DNA from: Hyphomicrobiaceae bacterium
GTDB taxonomy: Bacteria; Pseudomonadota; Alphaproteobacteria; Rhizobiales; Xanthobacteraceae
Direction of reading: 5' to 3'
DNA length: 50,434 nucleotides
Assembly: GCA_021324465.1 (NCBI GenBank)
Contig: JAJPJB010000083.1
Location: 1 to 50,434, forward strand
The position numbers were made by a program, and so were the translations under genes. The notes beneath the pieces were generated by a model that worked only from the letters and a program-made list of their open reading frames with translations, ran no database searches and had not been told where the DNA came from. Position 1 is the stretch's first letter, and each line of letters opens with the position of its first letter. Shown one piece after another: positions 19,250 through 28,800 of this stretch.

Positions 19250-20007
19250 AAACGCCAGCCGGAATGCAGCGTGACGATGCCGCCGCTCATGGGCTGCATC
19301 GAAACGCGCGCAAAACCAGCGCCTCGCAGCATCGCGGCGAAGCTTTCCGGTTTCGGAAAGCGGCGGATCGATTCGACCAGATACCGGTAGGACCGGGCAT
19401 CGCCAGCGACGATGCGGCCGAGCGCGGGAATGACATTGAAGGAATAGAGATCATACAGCCGGTCAAGACCCGGCACATCGACCGCAGAGAATTCGAGGCA
19501 GAAAAAACGGCCGGCGATCCTGAGCACGCGAAATGCTTCGGCCAGGGCGCGCTCGATGCGCGGCACGTTGCGGATGCCGAACGCGATCGTAGCGGCATCA
19601 AAGCTCTTGTCGGCGAACGGCAAAGACTCGGCGTTGGCTTCCGCAAAGCTCACAACATCGTCGAGCCCCTTCGCGGCCACGCGGGCGCGGCCGACCTCTA
19701 GCATATGCCCGTTGATATCGCTGATCGTCGCGCGCGTTTCCGGCCCGCCGGCAGCGATCACGCGCAGCGCAATGTCGCCAGTACCGCCGGCGATATCGAG
19801 AAGCGCAAACGGCCGCTGCTTGGGTGGATTGACGGCGGTCACCAGCGCATTCTTCCAGACCCGATGCAGGCCGAGCGACATCAGGTCGTTCATCAGGTCG
19901 TAGCGCGGCGCGACGCTGTGGAACACGTCGTCAACAAGCGTCTGCTTCTCGCGCAGCGGTATCCGCCGATAGCCGAAATCGGCCTGCTGCTGATCGGAAT
20001 GGGCCAT
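19246..20007 (-). CDS. ubiE: Ubiquinone/menaquinone C-methyltransferase UbiE
   Basis: SAM-dependent methyltransferase for the C-methylation step of ubiquinone synthesis. 253 residues, normal. Motifs: [22 protein letters not shown]-binding [34 protein letters not shown], and the C-terminal family signature [12 protein letters not shown] with FCLEFS. The ATG at 20007 has AAGGA seven bases upstream. First gene of ubiE-ubiB; mutM lies divergently upstream, a conserved alphaproteobacterial order, here interrupted by a decayed gene. Confidence 0.97.
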   Translation of the reverse strand: MAHSDQQQADFGYRRIPLREKQTLVDDVFHSVAPRYDLMNDLMSLGLHRVWKNALVTAVNPPKQRPFALLDIAGGTGDIALRVIAAGGPETRATISDINGHMLEVGRARVAAKGLDDVVSFAEANAESLPFADKSFDAATIAFGIRNVPRIERALAEAFRVLRIAGRFFCLEFSAVDVPGLDRLYDLYSFNVIPALGRIVAGDARSYRYLVESIRRFPKPESFAAMLRGAGFARVSMQPMSGGIVTLHSGWRL

Positions 20008-20137
20008 GGTGCGTCCTTCGAGGCCGACGATAGCGCGGCGCGCGCCGCGGCGCTACAAAGCCGGGCCGGCATGGTTTAAGCCACGCTTCCCGGGGGCGTG
20101 CAGCCGGATCGCCAAACACGTCATAGCGGGGCCCCTC

Positions 20138-20519
20138 ATGACGTTCGAGTTTCCGCGTATCGTTCCGAAACTTCGGATACTTTCGTTGGACAAAGCAAAG
20201 CCAAGGAATTCGATGTGGATGATCTGGGATTCAATGTCGGCTGGGACATCGTTTCGAGTCCGGTGCTCCGGCCTATATGCAAGTCTTCCGCAACGGCCTT
20301 GTTTTTCATCGCGAGCAACGCAACGCCGGGCTCGCATGTCTACGGGTTACTCGCATGTCTACGGGTTATATGACGGGCGTCTGGGCTTGGCGGAAGGCCT
20401 GTCGCCAAAATCGCGCAGGCTGACCGCAGCAGGAATGGGGCATGACCGAACTGACTGTCGGTGATCCGTTCGGCAACCGCATCACCTTCGGTGAGCGCAC
20501 CGAGACGGCGGCCGCATGA
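20138..20519 (+). pseudogene. Decayed glyoxalase/bleomycin-resistance-fold gene
   Basis: No single frame is open over the stretch, but recognisable pieces follow each other in different frames: PRIVPKLRILSLDKAK (from ATG 20138), then AKEFDVDDLGFNVGWD, then HRFESGAPAYMQVFRNGLVFH, then ATPGSHVY, and finally MTELTVGDPFGNRITFGERT with a stop at 20519. In order these resemble a ~125-residue glyoxalase superfamily protein (start PKLRILS, end DPFGNRITF). At least three frame changes are needed; one coincides with a 19-bp tandem duplication. It ends eight bases before mutM. It is judged a true pseudogene because the damage is multiple. Confidence 0.8.
20331..20368. repeat. 19-bp perfect tandem duplication inside the pseudogene
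   Basis: CTCGCATGTCTACGGGTTA is present at 20331-20349 and again at 20350-20368 with no spacer. Nineteen is not a multiple of three, so the duplication by itself shifts the frame of the glyoxalase-like gene. Confidence 0.95.
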
Positions 20520-20527
20520 GGCGCTAG

Positions 20528-21406
20528 ATGCCCGAGCTTCCCGAAGTCGAAACGGTGCGCCGCGGCCTCGAGCCGGCCATGGACGGTGAACACTTCGTCA
20601 AAGTCGAAGTGCATCGCGCCGATCTGCGCTGGCCGTTGCCGAAGGACTTTGCGGCGCGACTGACCGGCAAGACCGTGACCGGCCTGGGCCGGCGTGCCAA
20701 ATATCTGCTCGCCGATCTCTCCTCGGGCGACGTGCTGCTCATGCATCTCGGCATGTCCGGGTCGTTTCACGTCTTTGCCGAAAAGGACAAGCATCTCGGC
20801 CGTTACTACCACGAGCGGCGGAAGCACGTCGCGCACGACCACGTCGTGTTTTATATGTCGTCCGGCGTCACAGTGACTTTCAATGATCCCCGCCGGTTTG
20901 GATCAATGAAGCTCGTGTCGCGCAGAAATCTCGATTCTGAGCCGCTGTTGAAGGGGCTGGGTCCGGAACCCCTCGGCAATGAATTCGACAGCGCGATATT
21001 GGCGCGCATCTGCAAGGGTAAAAAAACAAGCCTCAAGGCGGCGCTGCTCGATCAGCGTGTGGTCGCTGGTCTGGGCAACATCTATGTCTGCGAGGCGCTG
21101 CATCGTGCGCGGCTGTCGCCCCAACGGCAGGCTTCGACCATCGCGGACAGAAAAGGACAGCCAAATGAGCGCGCGGTGCGGCTGGTTGATGGGATCAAGT
21201 CGGTGCTGCAGGCCGCCATCAAGGACGGCGGCTCCTCACTGCGCGACCACCGGCTCACCGACGGCGAACTCGGCATGTTCCAGCATAATTTCCGCGTCTA
21301 TGACCGCGAGGGCCAGCCGTGCCGCACGCCGGACTGTCGCGGCACCGTCAAACGCATCGTGCAAAGCGGCCGCTCGACGTTTTATTGTCCGGTGTGCCAG
21401 AAGTGA
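20528..21406 (+). CDS. mutM: Formamidopyrimidine-DNA glycosylase MutM (Fpg)
   Basis: Excises 8-oxoguanine and other oxidised purines and nicks the abasic site. It starts with the catalytic [14 protein letters not shown] (Pro as N-terminal nucleophile after Met removal, Glu next), has the lysine loop RRAKYLL, the helix-two-turn-helix around [18 protein letters not shown] and a C-terminal zinc finger of four cysteines (CRTPDC, CPVC). 292 residues, normal. A GAGG precedes the ATG by seven bases. Divergent from ubiE; followed after 16 bases by an enoyl-CoA hydratase. Confidence 0.97.
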   Translation: MPELPEVETVRRGLEPAMDGEHFVKVEVHRADLRWPLPKDFAARLTGKTVTGLGRRAKYLLADLSSGDVLLMHLGMSGSFHVFAEKDKHLGRYYHERRKHVAHDHVVFYMSSGVTVTFNDPRRFGSMKLVSRRNLDSEPLLKGLGPEPLGNEFDSAILARICKGKKTSLKAALLDQRVVAGLGNIYVCEALHRARLSPQRQASTIADRKGQPNERAVRLVDGIKSVLQAAIKDGGSSLRDHRLTDGELGMFQHNFRVYDREGQPCRTPDCRGTVKRIVQSGRSTFYCPVCQK

Positions 21407-21422
21407 TCCGGGAGACGCATTC

Positions 21423-22208
21423 ATGAGCGCGGAAAAGAGCCATCAGAATATCATCGTCGAGCAGCACGACAAAGTCGGCCTGATCCGGCTCAATCGCCCG
21501 CAGGCGCTCAATGCGCTCAATGCCGCGCTTATGGAAGAGCTCGCACGCGCTGTTGATGAATTTGAGCTCGACGACACGATCGCCTGCATGGTGATCACCG
21601 GGTCCGACAAGGCTTTCGCCGCGGGGGCCGATATCAAGGAGATGGCGGATAAGGGATTCAGGGATGTGTTTCTCGGCGATTTTGCCGCAGACTGGCACCG
21701 TGTCGCGGCGGCGCGCAAGCCGATCGTCGGCGCGGTGGCCGGCTTTGCACTCGGCGGCGGCTGCGAGCTTGCCATGCAATGCGATGTGATCGTTGCCGCC
21801 GACAACGCCAAGTTCGGCCAGCCGGAAATCAAGCTCGGTATCATTCCTGGCATCGGCGGCACGCAGCGGCTGACCCATGCCGTGGGCAAGGCCAAGGCGA
21901 TGGACCTGATCTTGACCGGGCGGATGATGGATGCCGCCGAAGCCGAGCGCGCCGGCCTCGTTGCGCGTGTCGTGCCGGTGCAAAATCTCCTCGACGAGGC
22001 GCTGAAGATCGCAGCGACAATCGCTTCGATGTCGCTGCCTTCGGTGCTCGCAGCCAAAGAGGCTGTCAACCGCGCCCTGGAGACGCCGCTTGCCGAGGGC
22101 GTGCGTTTTGAGCGGCGGATCTTCCATTCCTTATTCGCGACGCATGATCAGAAAGAGGGCATGCGCGCCTTTGTCGAAAAGCGCGCGCCGAAATTTTTGA
22201 ACGAGTGA
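21423..22208 (+). CDS. Enoyl-CoA hydratase
   Basis: Crotonase-fold protein of 261 residues that hydrates trans-2-enoyl-CoA in beta-oxidation. Oxyanion-hole segments [11 protein letters not shown] and [12 protein letters not shown] are present, and both catalytic glutamates can be seen: in GGGCELAM and in [19 protein letters not shown]. This pair favours a true hydratase over an isomerase or other crotonase. The ATG at 21423 directly follows mutM and gives the standard start ([14 protein letters not shown]). mutM-echA adjacency is common in this group. Confidence 0.95.
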   Translation: MSAEKSHQNIIVEQHDKVGLIRLNRPQALNALNAALMEELARAVDEFELDDTIACMVITGSDKAFAAGADIKEMADKGFRDVFLGDFAADWHRVAAARKPIVGAVAGFALGGGCELAMQCDVIVAADNAKFGQPEIKLGIIPGIGGTQRLTHAVGKAKAMDLILTGRMMDAAEAERAGLVARVVPVQNLLDEALKIAATIASMSLPSVLAAKEAVNRALETPLAEGVRFERRIFHSLFATHDQKEGMRAFVEKRAPKFLNE

Positions 22209-22212
22209 GGCG

Positions 22213-22248
22213 AACTACGTGCGCACACAGAACTACTTGCGCACACAA
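22213..22248. repeat. 18-bp tandem repeat at the convergent gene ends
   Basis: AACTACGTGCGCACACAG (22213-22230) followed at once by AACTACTTGCGCACACAA (22231-22248), 16 of 18 identical. The second copy encodes the last residues and stop of the minus-strand trypsin-fold gene, so the first copy is a duplicated gene end lying beyond the stop. Confidence 0.9.
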
Positions 22249-23585
22249 ATGACGCGCAAGACCAACTGATCGGTCGCGGCAACGCCCGTTTGAGCAGGCG
22301 TTATCCCGTGCGCCAGCAGAAATGCACGCACGTCGCCCGCGGGGATCAGTGTCGCCCGTGGCATCGCCGCCGTTGCGCCGGCCATCATCGGCGATCTGAT
22401 CTCGACCACACCGGCCAGCTGTCCCTGGCCATCGACGGCGGCGGCGCCGGAAAATCCAGGCGGCGGCGCCGGATTAAGGCCCCGCTCGGCGAGTTGCGCG
22501 TCGACCCGCGTCGCTGAACTGTCGCTTGCCTGTGCGATCGGATCGGCAACACCCATGAGCGTCAGGGCGGCCCCCGAGTCGGCGGTGTTGGCGGCGAGCG
22601 GCATTGGAGCGAGGTTACGTGCCCCGTAAAGCTTGAGAAGCGCCAGACCGCTGGCCTGGTCCGCAGCGACCCGGTCAGCATGGCCGAAGCCCGGTATCGT
22701 GATGGATCGGCAATCGTCAGCAATCTGCGCACTTGTCAGCAGATCGCCGCGGCTGCTCACCACAATGGCGCTGCCATATTCAACGCCCCGCCTTCGTCCG
22801 CTCGGCGGGGCAGTTGGGTCTGGAAAGCCTTCGAAAGTGTCGGCGACCGCCAGCGCAATCGGCGCCATAATGCCTTCGATCGCCTGGTCGTAGAGGATGG
22901 TTACGCCGCGCAGTTCGCCGCCGCTCGACTGCACCCGCTCGACGAATTTCTTCAATCTCTGCTCGCCGGTGATGAGGAAGGAATTCGATTCGAGCACGCT
23001 CGAGCCGATGGCGCGCTTTGCGACCTTCTTCTCCTGGTCGAACAGCGCCGATAGCGAGGCCTCGTGCAGACGAAATGTCTCGATCTGGACCTGACCCTGC
23101 GCCGAGCTCCAGCGGCTGCCGGTGCGCGTCGTGCTTGTCTTCGGCACCAGCCTTTCGGGCACCCCAAGGCGGGCGCCGGTTGCGCTGTCGTCAATCAGTT
23201 GCCAGCCGACCGCGGCCTGCGGCGCTTTGGCAGCCTCGGCGAGCGCGGCGCGCTCTTGCTCGGTCAAACTGCCAGTCTCCTTGCCATTGTTGCGCCGCTG
23301 GAAGGCTTTGATCTGGTCGAGCAAATGCGCATTGATTTCCTCAACGCTCATCTCACCGTAGCCGCCAAGCCAGACGATATCGGCCTGGATCGCCAAGCGC
23401 CGCGATTCCGGAAGGCCGTTATTTGACGCGGCCCCGCGGGTGTTTTCGCTCGGGCTCGGCTTTGCATGAGCTTTCGCATGCGCTGCGCCGGACTTCGTCG
23501 GCTTCGCGGCGGCCGGCAGTATGGCGGCCAAGCTGCCTGCCAGAACCAGCCCGAGGCTGATCTTCCATAATATCCTCGCCCGCAT
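22233..23585 (-). CDS. Secreted trypsin-fold protein with N-terminal peptidoglycan-binding-like segment; catalytic triad apparently lost
   Basis: About 450 residues. An N-terminal signal peptide (MRARILWKISLGLVLAGSLA, then AILPAAAKP) is followed by a Lys/Ala-rich linker. A helical segment (about 63-120, RLAIQADIVWLGGYGEMSVE to LTEQERAALAEAA) resembles a PG_binding_1 domain. The C-terminal ~180 residues have an HtrA/trypsin-like layout (GSAIVVSSRGDLLTSAQIAD, ASGLALLKL, GFSGAAAVDGQGQLAGVVEI). The position expected for the catalytic histidine (TNAHV) reads TSAQIA, the expected aspartate (DLALL) reads GLALL, and only the serine at about 379 remains. A non-catalytic role is therefore inferred. The ATG at 23585 is preferred over a TTG seven codons upstream. 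Confidence 0.8.
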   Translation of the reverse strand: MRARILWKISLGLVLAGSLAAILPAAAKPTKSGAAHAKAHAKPSPSENTRGAASNNGLPESRRLAIQADIVWLGGYGEMSVEEINAHLLDQIKAFQRRNNGKETGSLTEQERAALAEAAKAPQAAVGWQLIDDSATGARLGVPERLVPKTSTTRTGSRWSSAQGQVQIETFRLHEASLSALFDQEKKVAKRAIGSSVLESNSFLITGEQRLKKFVERVQSSGGELRGVTILYDQAIEGIMAPIALAVADTFEGFPDPTAPPSGRRRGVEYGSAIVVSSRGDLLTSAQIADDCRSITIPGFGHADRVAADQASGLALLKLYGARNLAPMPLAANTADSGAALTLMGVADPIAQASDSSATRVDAQLAERGLNPAPPPGFSGAAAVDGQGQLAGVVEIRSPMMAGATAAMPRATLIPAGDVRAFLLAHGITPAQTGVAATDQLVLRVICVRK

Positions 23586-23694
23586 GGGAACAACCCAACA
23601 CGCCAACTCAAACCTAGATCAACACAGAGGGAAGTCCAGGCATGTCCGGCTTCCGCCGGTCGCCGCTGCGCCTTTTGTCACCTATATTGGCGGC

Positions 23695-24507
23695 ATGCTG
23701 GCCGCCGAGCTGAGTGCCGAAGAACTTGAACGCTACGCCCGCCATATCGTGCTGCGCGAGGTGGGCGGACCGGGACAGGCCGCGCTCCGCCGCGCTCGCG
23801 TGCTGGTGGTGGGTGCCGGCGGCCTGGGCGCGCCGGCGCTGCTCTATCTGGCCGCGGCCGGCGTCGGAACCCTTGGAGTGATCGACGACGATGTGGTGGC
23901 GCTTTCGAATCTGCAGCGTCAAGTGATCCACGGCACGACCGAGCTCGGCACGCCCAAGGTGGAAAGTGCGGCGGCCGCAATCCGCAGGCTTAATCCGCAT
24001 GTCGCCGTCGAGCAGCACGGCTTCAGGCTCAACGCGCAAAACGCGCTCGAACTGATCAAGGATTATGACGTGGTTGCCGACGGTTCGGACAATTTCACCA
24101 CGCGCTATCTGGTCGCCGATGCATGCTACTTCGCGAAGAAGCCGCTGGTGACGGCTGCGCTCGGCACGTTCGACGCGACGCTCACGACAATTCGTGCCCA
24201 CGAGCGCGGTTCGGACGGCAGGCCCAATCCGACCTATCGCTGCCTTTTTCCGGAGCCGCCGCCTCCCGGCACGGTGCCGGCCTGCGCCGAAGCCGGCATT
24301 CTTGGCGCGCTTGCCGGTGTGATCGGCTCCATGGTGGCGCTCGAAGTGATCCGCGAGATTGTCGGCTTCGGCGAAAACCTGGTCGGCCGTCTCGTTATGT
24401 TCGATGCGCGGGCCGTGCGCTTTGAGACACTGAGCTATGGCTGGGATCCCGCCAATCCGCTCTCAGGCGAGCAACCGACCATCCACGATTTGTCGATCCA
24501 TCAGTAA
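23695..24507 (+). CDS. moeB: MoeB/ThiF-family adenylyltransferase (molybdopterin-synthase adenylyltransferase)
   Basis: E1-like enzyme that adenylates the C-terminal Gly-Gly of a sulfur carrier (MoaD or ThiS). 270 residues. ATP-binding motif VVGAGGLGAPALLYLAAAGVG, the asparagine/arginine patch DVVALSNLQRQVIH, the DGSDNFTTRYLVADAC segment and the conserved PACAEAGILGALAGVIGS. Of the two CxxC zinc motifs of E. coli MoeB, the first is reduced to TYRC and the C-terminal one is absent, so zinc is probably not bound. The ATG at 23695 is the first that gives the standard start (LSAEELERYARHIVLREVGG). Divergent from the trypsin-fold gene with a 109-base gap. MoeB versus ThiF cannot be separated by sequence alone. 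Confidence 0.87.
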   Translation: MLAAELSAEELERYARHIVLREVGGPGQAALRRARVLVVGAGGLGAPALLYLAAAGVGTLGVIDDDVVALSNLQRQVIHGTTELGTPKVESAAAAIRRLNPHVAVEQHGFRLNAQNALELIKDYDVVADGSDNFTTRYLVADACYFAKKPLVTAALGTFDATLTTIRAHERGSDGRPNPTYRCLFPEPPPPGTVPACAEAGILGALAGVIGSMVALEVIREIVGFGENLVGRLVMFDARAVRFETLSYGWDPANPLSGEQPTIHDLSIHQ

Positions 24508-24596
24508 CTTCGGCGCGAGCGGCAAAGCGCCGATACAATCAGGCTTCGTGGCTTGAGCGCGCTTGTTTTGCTTCGATTGCAATCACGCTCAAGGTG

Positions 24597-24980
24597 CTAC
24601 TTGCTCCAGGTCGCCATGATGGTCGAGCCCTTGAGCACCGACCATTTGTTTTCGCCGGCCCTGACCACCGTGAAACAGTTGGCGCCGGCGCCTTTCCATG
24701 CGGTGCAAAAACCGTCTTTCGACAGTTTCCAGGTGCCCTCGCCCTTGGAGCCGCGGCCGCCCGCCGGCACCCGAGCCATTTTGCCGTCAGGCGTAAACGT
24801 CATCTTGAATTTCACGTTCGAGTTGGTCGTCGCCGTGAACGGCTGGCCGTTGAAGAAAGTCGATTGGATCGCCTCCGGCGCCAGCCTTTCCGGCGGCGCG
24901 GCGAAAGCGGACGTAATGAGGAATGAGACGACGGCGCCCCCCACAGCGCCTGTCAGAACACCCGTTCTGTGGGCATGCAT
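24597..24980 (-). CDS. Small secreted protein of unknown function
   Basis: 127 residues. A signal peptide (MHAHRTGVLTGAVGGAVVSF, then LITSAFA|APP) suggests periplasmic export. The mature part is rich in beta-strand patterns (TFTPDGKMARVPAGG, GEGTWKLSKDGFCTAWKG) with two cysteines that could form a disulfide; TWKLSKDGFCTAW recalls small secreted domains found in many rhizobial proteins (DUF995-like), but I do not claim a family. The ATG at 24980 is used because GGGGGGA precedes it by five bases; an ATG 13 codons upstream is weaker. Convergent with moeB; 42 bases after the AhpD-like gene, likely in its transcript. Confidence 0.75.
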   Translation of the reverse strand: MHAHRTGVLTGAVGGAVVSFLITSAFAAPPERLAPEAIQSTFFNGQPFTATTNSNVKFKMTFTPDGKMARVPAGGRGSKGEGTWKLSKDGFCTAWKGAGANCFTVVRAGENKWSVLKGSTIMATWSK

Positions 24981-25022
24981 CGTGATCCCCCCGAAGCTCG
25001 TGCATCTCCCGGCCAGCATAAG

Positions 25023-25655
25023 TCAACGGGCCTGCCGATGATACGTGCGGTTCGGCCTCATATCGGTCGCCGAGGCGACGCGGTTGGTCATGTTAAAGAA
25101 GGCGGCAACCGCGGCAATGTCCCAGATATCGCGGTCGGTAAAACCGGCGCTGCGCAACCGTGCTCGATCGTCCTCTTCAACGAGCCAAGGCTCGGCCGTG
25201 AGCTTCACCGCGAAGTCGAGCATGGCGCGCTCTCGTTTGCTCAGGCGCGCCGCGCGATAATTCATCACCATCAATTCGCCCAGCAGCGGATCGCCTGAGA
25301 GCTCGCGTACGGCCGCGCCATGCGCGACAAGGCAGTAGTAGCAGCGATTTTGCGCTGAAACCGCCACGGCGATCATTTCGCGCTCGAGCTTGCTCAGGCC
25401 CGACTGCGCCAGCATCAGATCGTTGTACATAGCGACAAAGGCCGACAGCTTCTCCATGTCGAAGGCATAGGCCTTGAGCACATTCGGCACGAAGCCAAGC
25501 CTCTCCTGACATTTGGCGAAATAGGCCGCTATATGCGGCGTCAGCGGTTGCGCCGGCAGATCGAGCGCCGTGATCGCGTTATCGTCATCCGCCGCCGCGC
25601 TGGGTCGCGCTGGTTTCGGAGTTTTTTGCACTGCGGTCTCGTTGCGGCTGGTCAT
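25023..25655 (-). CDS. AhpD-like/carboxymuconolactone decarboxylase-family peroxidase-related protein
   Basis: 210 residues, helical. It carries the AhpD redox motif: Glu near 91-93 (LEREMIAVAVS), then CYYC (Cys105, Cys108) and His112 (AHG). The first ~30 residues are a Lys/Pro/Ala-rich low-complexity tail. Members of this subfamily reduce peroxides or act as thiol oxidoreductases, but their physiological substrates are mostly unknown. The ATG at 25655 is the only sensible start. It is divergent from the glutamate dehydrogenase gene with a 161-base gap. Confidence 0.87.
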   Translation of the reverse strand: MTSRNETAVQKTPKPARPSAAADDDNAITALDLPAQPLTPHIAAYFAKCQERLGFVPNVLKAYAFDMEKLSAFVAMYNDLMLAQSGLSKLEREMIAVAVSAQNRCYYCLVAHGAAVRELSGDPLLGELMVMNYRAARLSKRERAMLDFAVKLTAEPWLVEEDDRARLRSAGFTDRDIWDIAAVAAFFNMTNRVASATDMRPNRTYHRQAR

Positions 25656-25704
25656 GCTGCCCTCTTCAATGCTTTTCGTTTTGTGGACGGCTGGGCACGA
25701 CTAT

Positions 25705-25728
25705 ATCAAATACATGATCAAATACATG
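25705..25728. repeat. 12-bp perfect tandem repeat in the divergent promoter region
   Basis: ATCAAATACATG at 25705-25716 and 25717-25728, in the gap between the AhpD-like gene and the glutamate dehydrogenase gene. The AT-rich direct repeat stands out in a GC-rich region and could be a binding site for a regulator. Confidence 0.7.
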
Positions 25729-25816
25729 CGATTATGGCCGCGCACCGTCGCGCCCTAGTGTATAGAAAGTGTTATGCGGGCAGGCGGCCGAATCGGGGGG
25801 CCGAATCGAGGGGATT

Positions 25817-28800
25817 ATGAACATCCAGGATCTTCTCCCCAGTGATCTCCCCGACGGGCTCGGTTCCGCAAGCGACGATTACGCGAATGTTGCCCTCATC
25901 GCGGACGCCGGCGGCCTGTTGAAACGGCGCAATGCCGACATTCCCGACGATTTTCTCGCCAAGCTGTTCGGCCTTGCCGTGCCTGAGGATATCGAACGCT
26001 ATACGGCCGACGAGCTTGCCGACATTGCCGAGCGCTCATGGGCGTTTCTTTTGGAACGAAAGCCGGGCGTGCCGAAGCTGCGGTTCGAGCCGGCTCACGC
26101 CAAGCGCGGCATTGCGGTGCTCGAAATCGTCAACGACGATATGCCGTTCCTGGTCGATTCCGTTATCGGCGAGATCAACCAGCGCGGCCTCGATATCCGG
26201 CTTTTCGTCCATCCGGTCTTTGTCGTCGAGCGCGATCTGTCCGGCAGGCTCGTCAACTTCAAGGGTGCGCGCACGGTCGGCGGTCATCGCGAAAGCTTCA
26301 TCCATATTCATGTGGACGGCATGGAGGACGCGGCGCAGCGCGGCGAAATCGTCCGCGAGCTCGAGAGCATTTTGGCCGATGTGCGTGTTGCCGTGCAGGA
26401 TTGGCAGGCGATGCTGGCACGCATTCGCAGTATCATCGCCGATCTGCGCACCAACCCGCCGCCGCTGCCGGTCGATGAGATCGCCGAGGCGATCCAGTTC
26501 ATGGAATGGATCGAGGATGACAATTTCACGCTGCTCGGTGCACGCGACTATTCCTTCAATGAGAGCGGCGATTCGCTGGAGCCGGCCTTCGAAACCGGTC
26601 TCGGACTGTTGCGCTCGCGCGACGTGCGACTGTTGCAGCGTTGGAATCAACCGCTCGCCATCACGCCCGAGATCCGCGCCTTTCTCGAACAGCCGCGGCT
26701 GCTGATCGTCACCAAGGCGGCCATCCGTTCGCGCGTGCATCGGCGCGTCTATCTCGATTATATCGGGCTCAAGCGGTTCGACCGCTCCGGCAAGCTGATC
26801 GGCGAACGGCGCATTTGCGGGCTCTTCACCTCGACCGCCTATACGCGCCCCGCCCGCACCATTCCCTATTTGCGGCGCAAAGTCGACAGCATCATCCGCC
26901 GCGCCGGATTCGATCCGGCAAGCCATTCCGGAAAAGCGCTGGTCAATGTGCTGGAAACCTATCCGCGCGACGATCTGTTTCAGATCGACGAAGACACGCT
27001 CTATCAGTTCGCACTTGCGATCCTTCAGCTCGACGAGCGGCCGCGCGTGCGCGTGCTGCCGCGCCGCGATCGTTTCGACCGATTCGTCTCGGCGATCGTC
27101 TATGTGCCGCGCGACCGCTACGACGGCCGTATTCGAGCGGCAGTCGGCAATTATTTGGCCAAGGCCTTCAACGGGCGGATCAGCGCCTTTCATCCATTCT
27201 TTCCGGAAGGGCCGCTGGTGCGCGTGCATTTCATCATTGGGCGCAATCCGGGAGCGGCGCCAAACCCGGATCGCGCCACGCTCGATCGTGCTGTCGAGGG
27301 GATCGTGCGCAGCTGGATCGACGGGCTGTACGAAGCGCTAGTCGCCGACCCCGATCCAGCGCGCGGCCGTACGCTGCTTGCGCGTTATCGCGAGGCCTTC
27401 CCGATCGACTATCGTGAAGTCTATTCGCCCGACACAGCGCGGACCGACATCGGCCTCATCGAGGGGCTGACCGCGGAGCGTCCGCTCGGCGTCGCGCTCT
27501 ATCGCAACGACGGCGGGGCTTTGCAGAGTGCCGGGCTGAAAGTGTTCAGCCACGGCCGGCCGATTCCCTTGTCGGAGCGCGTTCCGGTCCTGGAAAACAT
27601 GGGTTTCCGCGTCGTCGACGAGCGCACCTATCACATTCAGCCCAAAGAACGCACCGACGTCTGGTTTCACGACATGACGCTGGAAAGCGCGCTTAGCCAG
27701 GACTTCGACCTTGCCGCGCTGAAGGACCGGCTTGAGGCTTGTTTTCTGGCCGTGATGGGCGGGAGGGCCGAGAGCGACGGCTACAACGCGCTGGTCCTGG
27801 CGGCGGGTCTTGGTTGGCGCGATGTCGCGCTGATCCGCACGATTTCGCGCTTCCTGCGCCAGATCCGCGTGCCATTTTCGCAGGATTACATGTGGGCGAC
27901 ATTGCGCAAATATCCGCAAGCTGCCGCGCGGCTGGTGTCGCTGTTTTGGACGCGCTTCAATCCGCATCTTGACATTTCGTCCGACGAGCGTCGCCGCCGC
28001 GAAGCCGGCGTTGCCGCCGAGATCGAGAGGGCGTTGCAGGCTGTCGAAGGCCTCGATGAGGATCGCATCCTGCGCTGTTTCATTAACGCCGTACAGGCGG
28101 CGGTCCGGACCAATTTCTATCAGCTCGATAGCGGCGGATGCGTCAAAGAGCCGATTGCGATCAAATTTGCCAGCCGCAAAGTGGACGGCATGCCGCTGCC
28201 GCGGCCGCTCTATGAAGTCTTCATCTATTCGCCGCGGCTCGAAGCCGTGCATCTGCGCTTCGGCAAGGTGGCGCGCGGCGGCATCCGCTGGTCCGACCGG
28301 CCGCAGGATTTTCGCACCGAAATCCTGGGCTTGGTGAAAGCACAGAACGTCAAAAACGCCGTGATCGTGCCGGTCGGCGCCAAGGGTGGATTCGTTCCCA
28401 AACATTTGCCGTCTGGCGCTTCGCGCGAGGCCATTCAGGCCGAAGGTGTCGCCGCCTACAGGCTCTTTATCGGGACGCTGCTCGACATCACGGACAATAT
28501 CGGCACCGGCACGAAGGGCGTCATTCCGCCGACGAATGTCGTGCGCCATGACGGTGATGATCCCTATCTGGTCGTCGCCGCCGACAAGGGCACTGCAACA
28601 TTTTCCGACATTGCCAATGCGCTCGCGATCGCACACGATTTCTGGCTCGGTGACGCCTTTGCCTCCGGCGGCTCGGCCGGTTACGACCACAAGAAGATCG
28701 GCATCACCGCCCGTGGCGCCTGGGAATCGGTAAAGCGGCATTTTCGCGAGATCGACATCGATATCGGCGCCACGCCGTTCACCGTTGCAGGCGTCGGCGA

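Noticed and set aside
26036-27229. A minus-strand open frame within the glutamate dehydrogenase gene
   Set aside because: The plus-strand gene is a complete, well-matched enzyme, and the antisense product has no recognisable fold.
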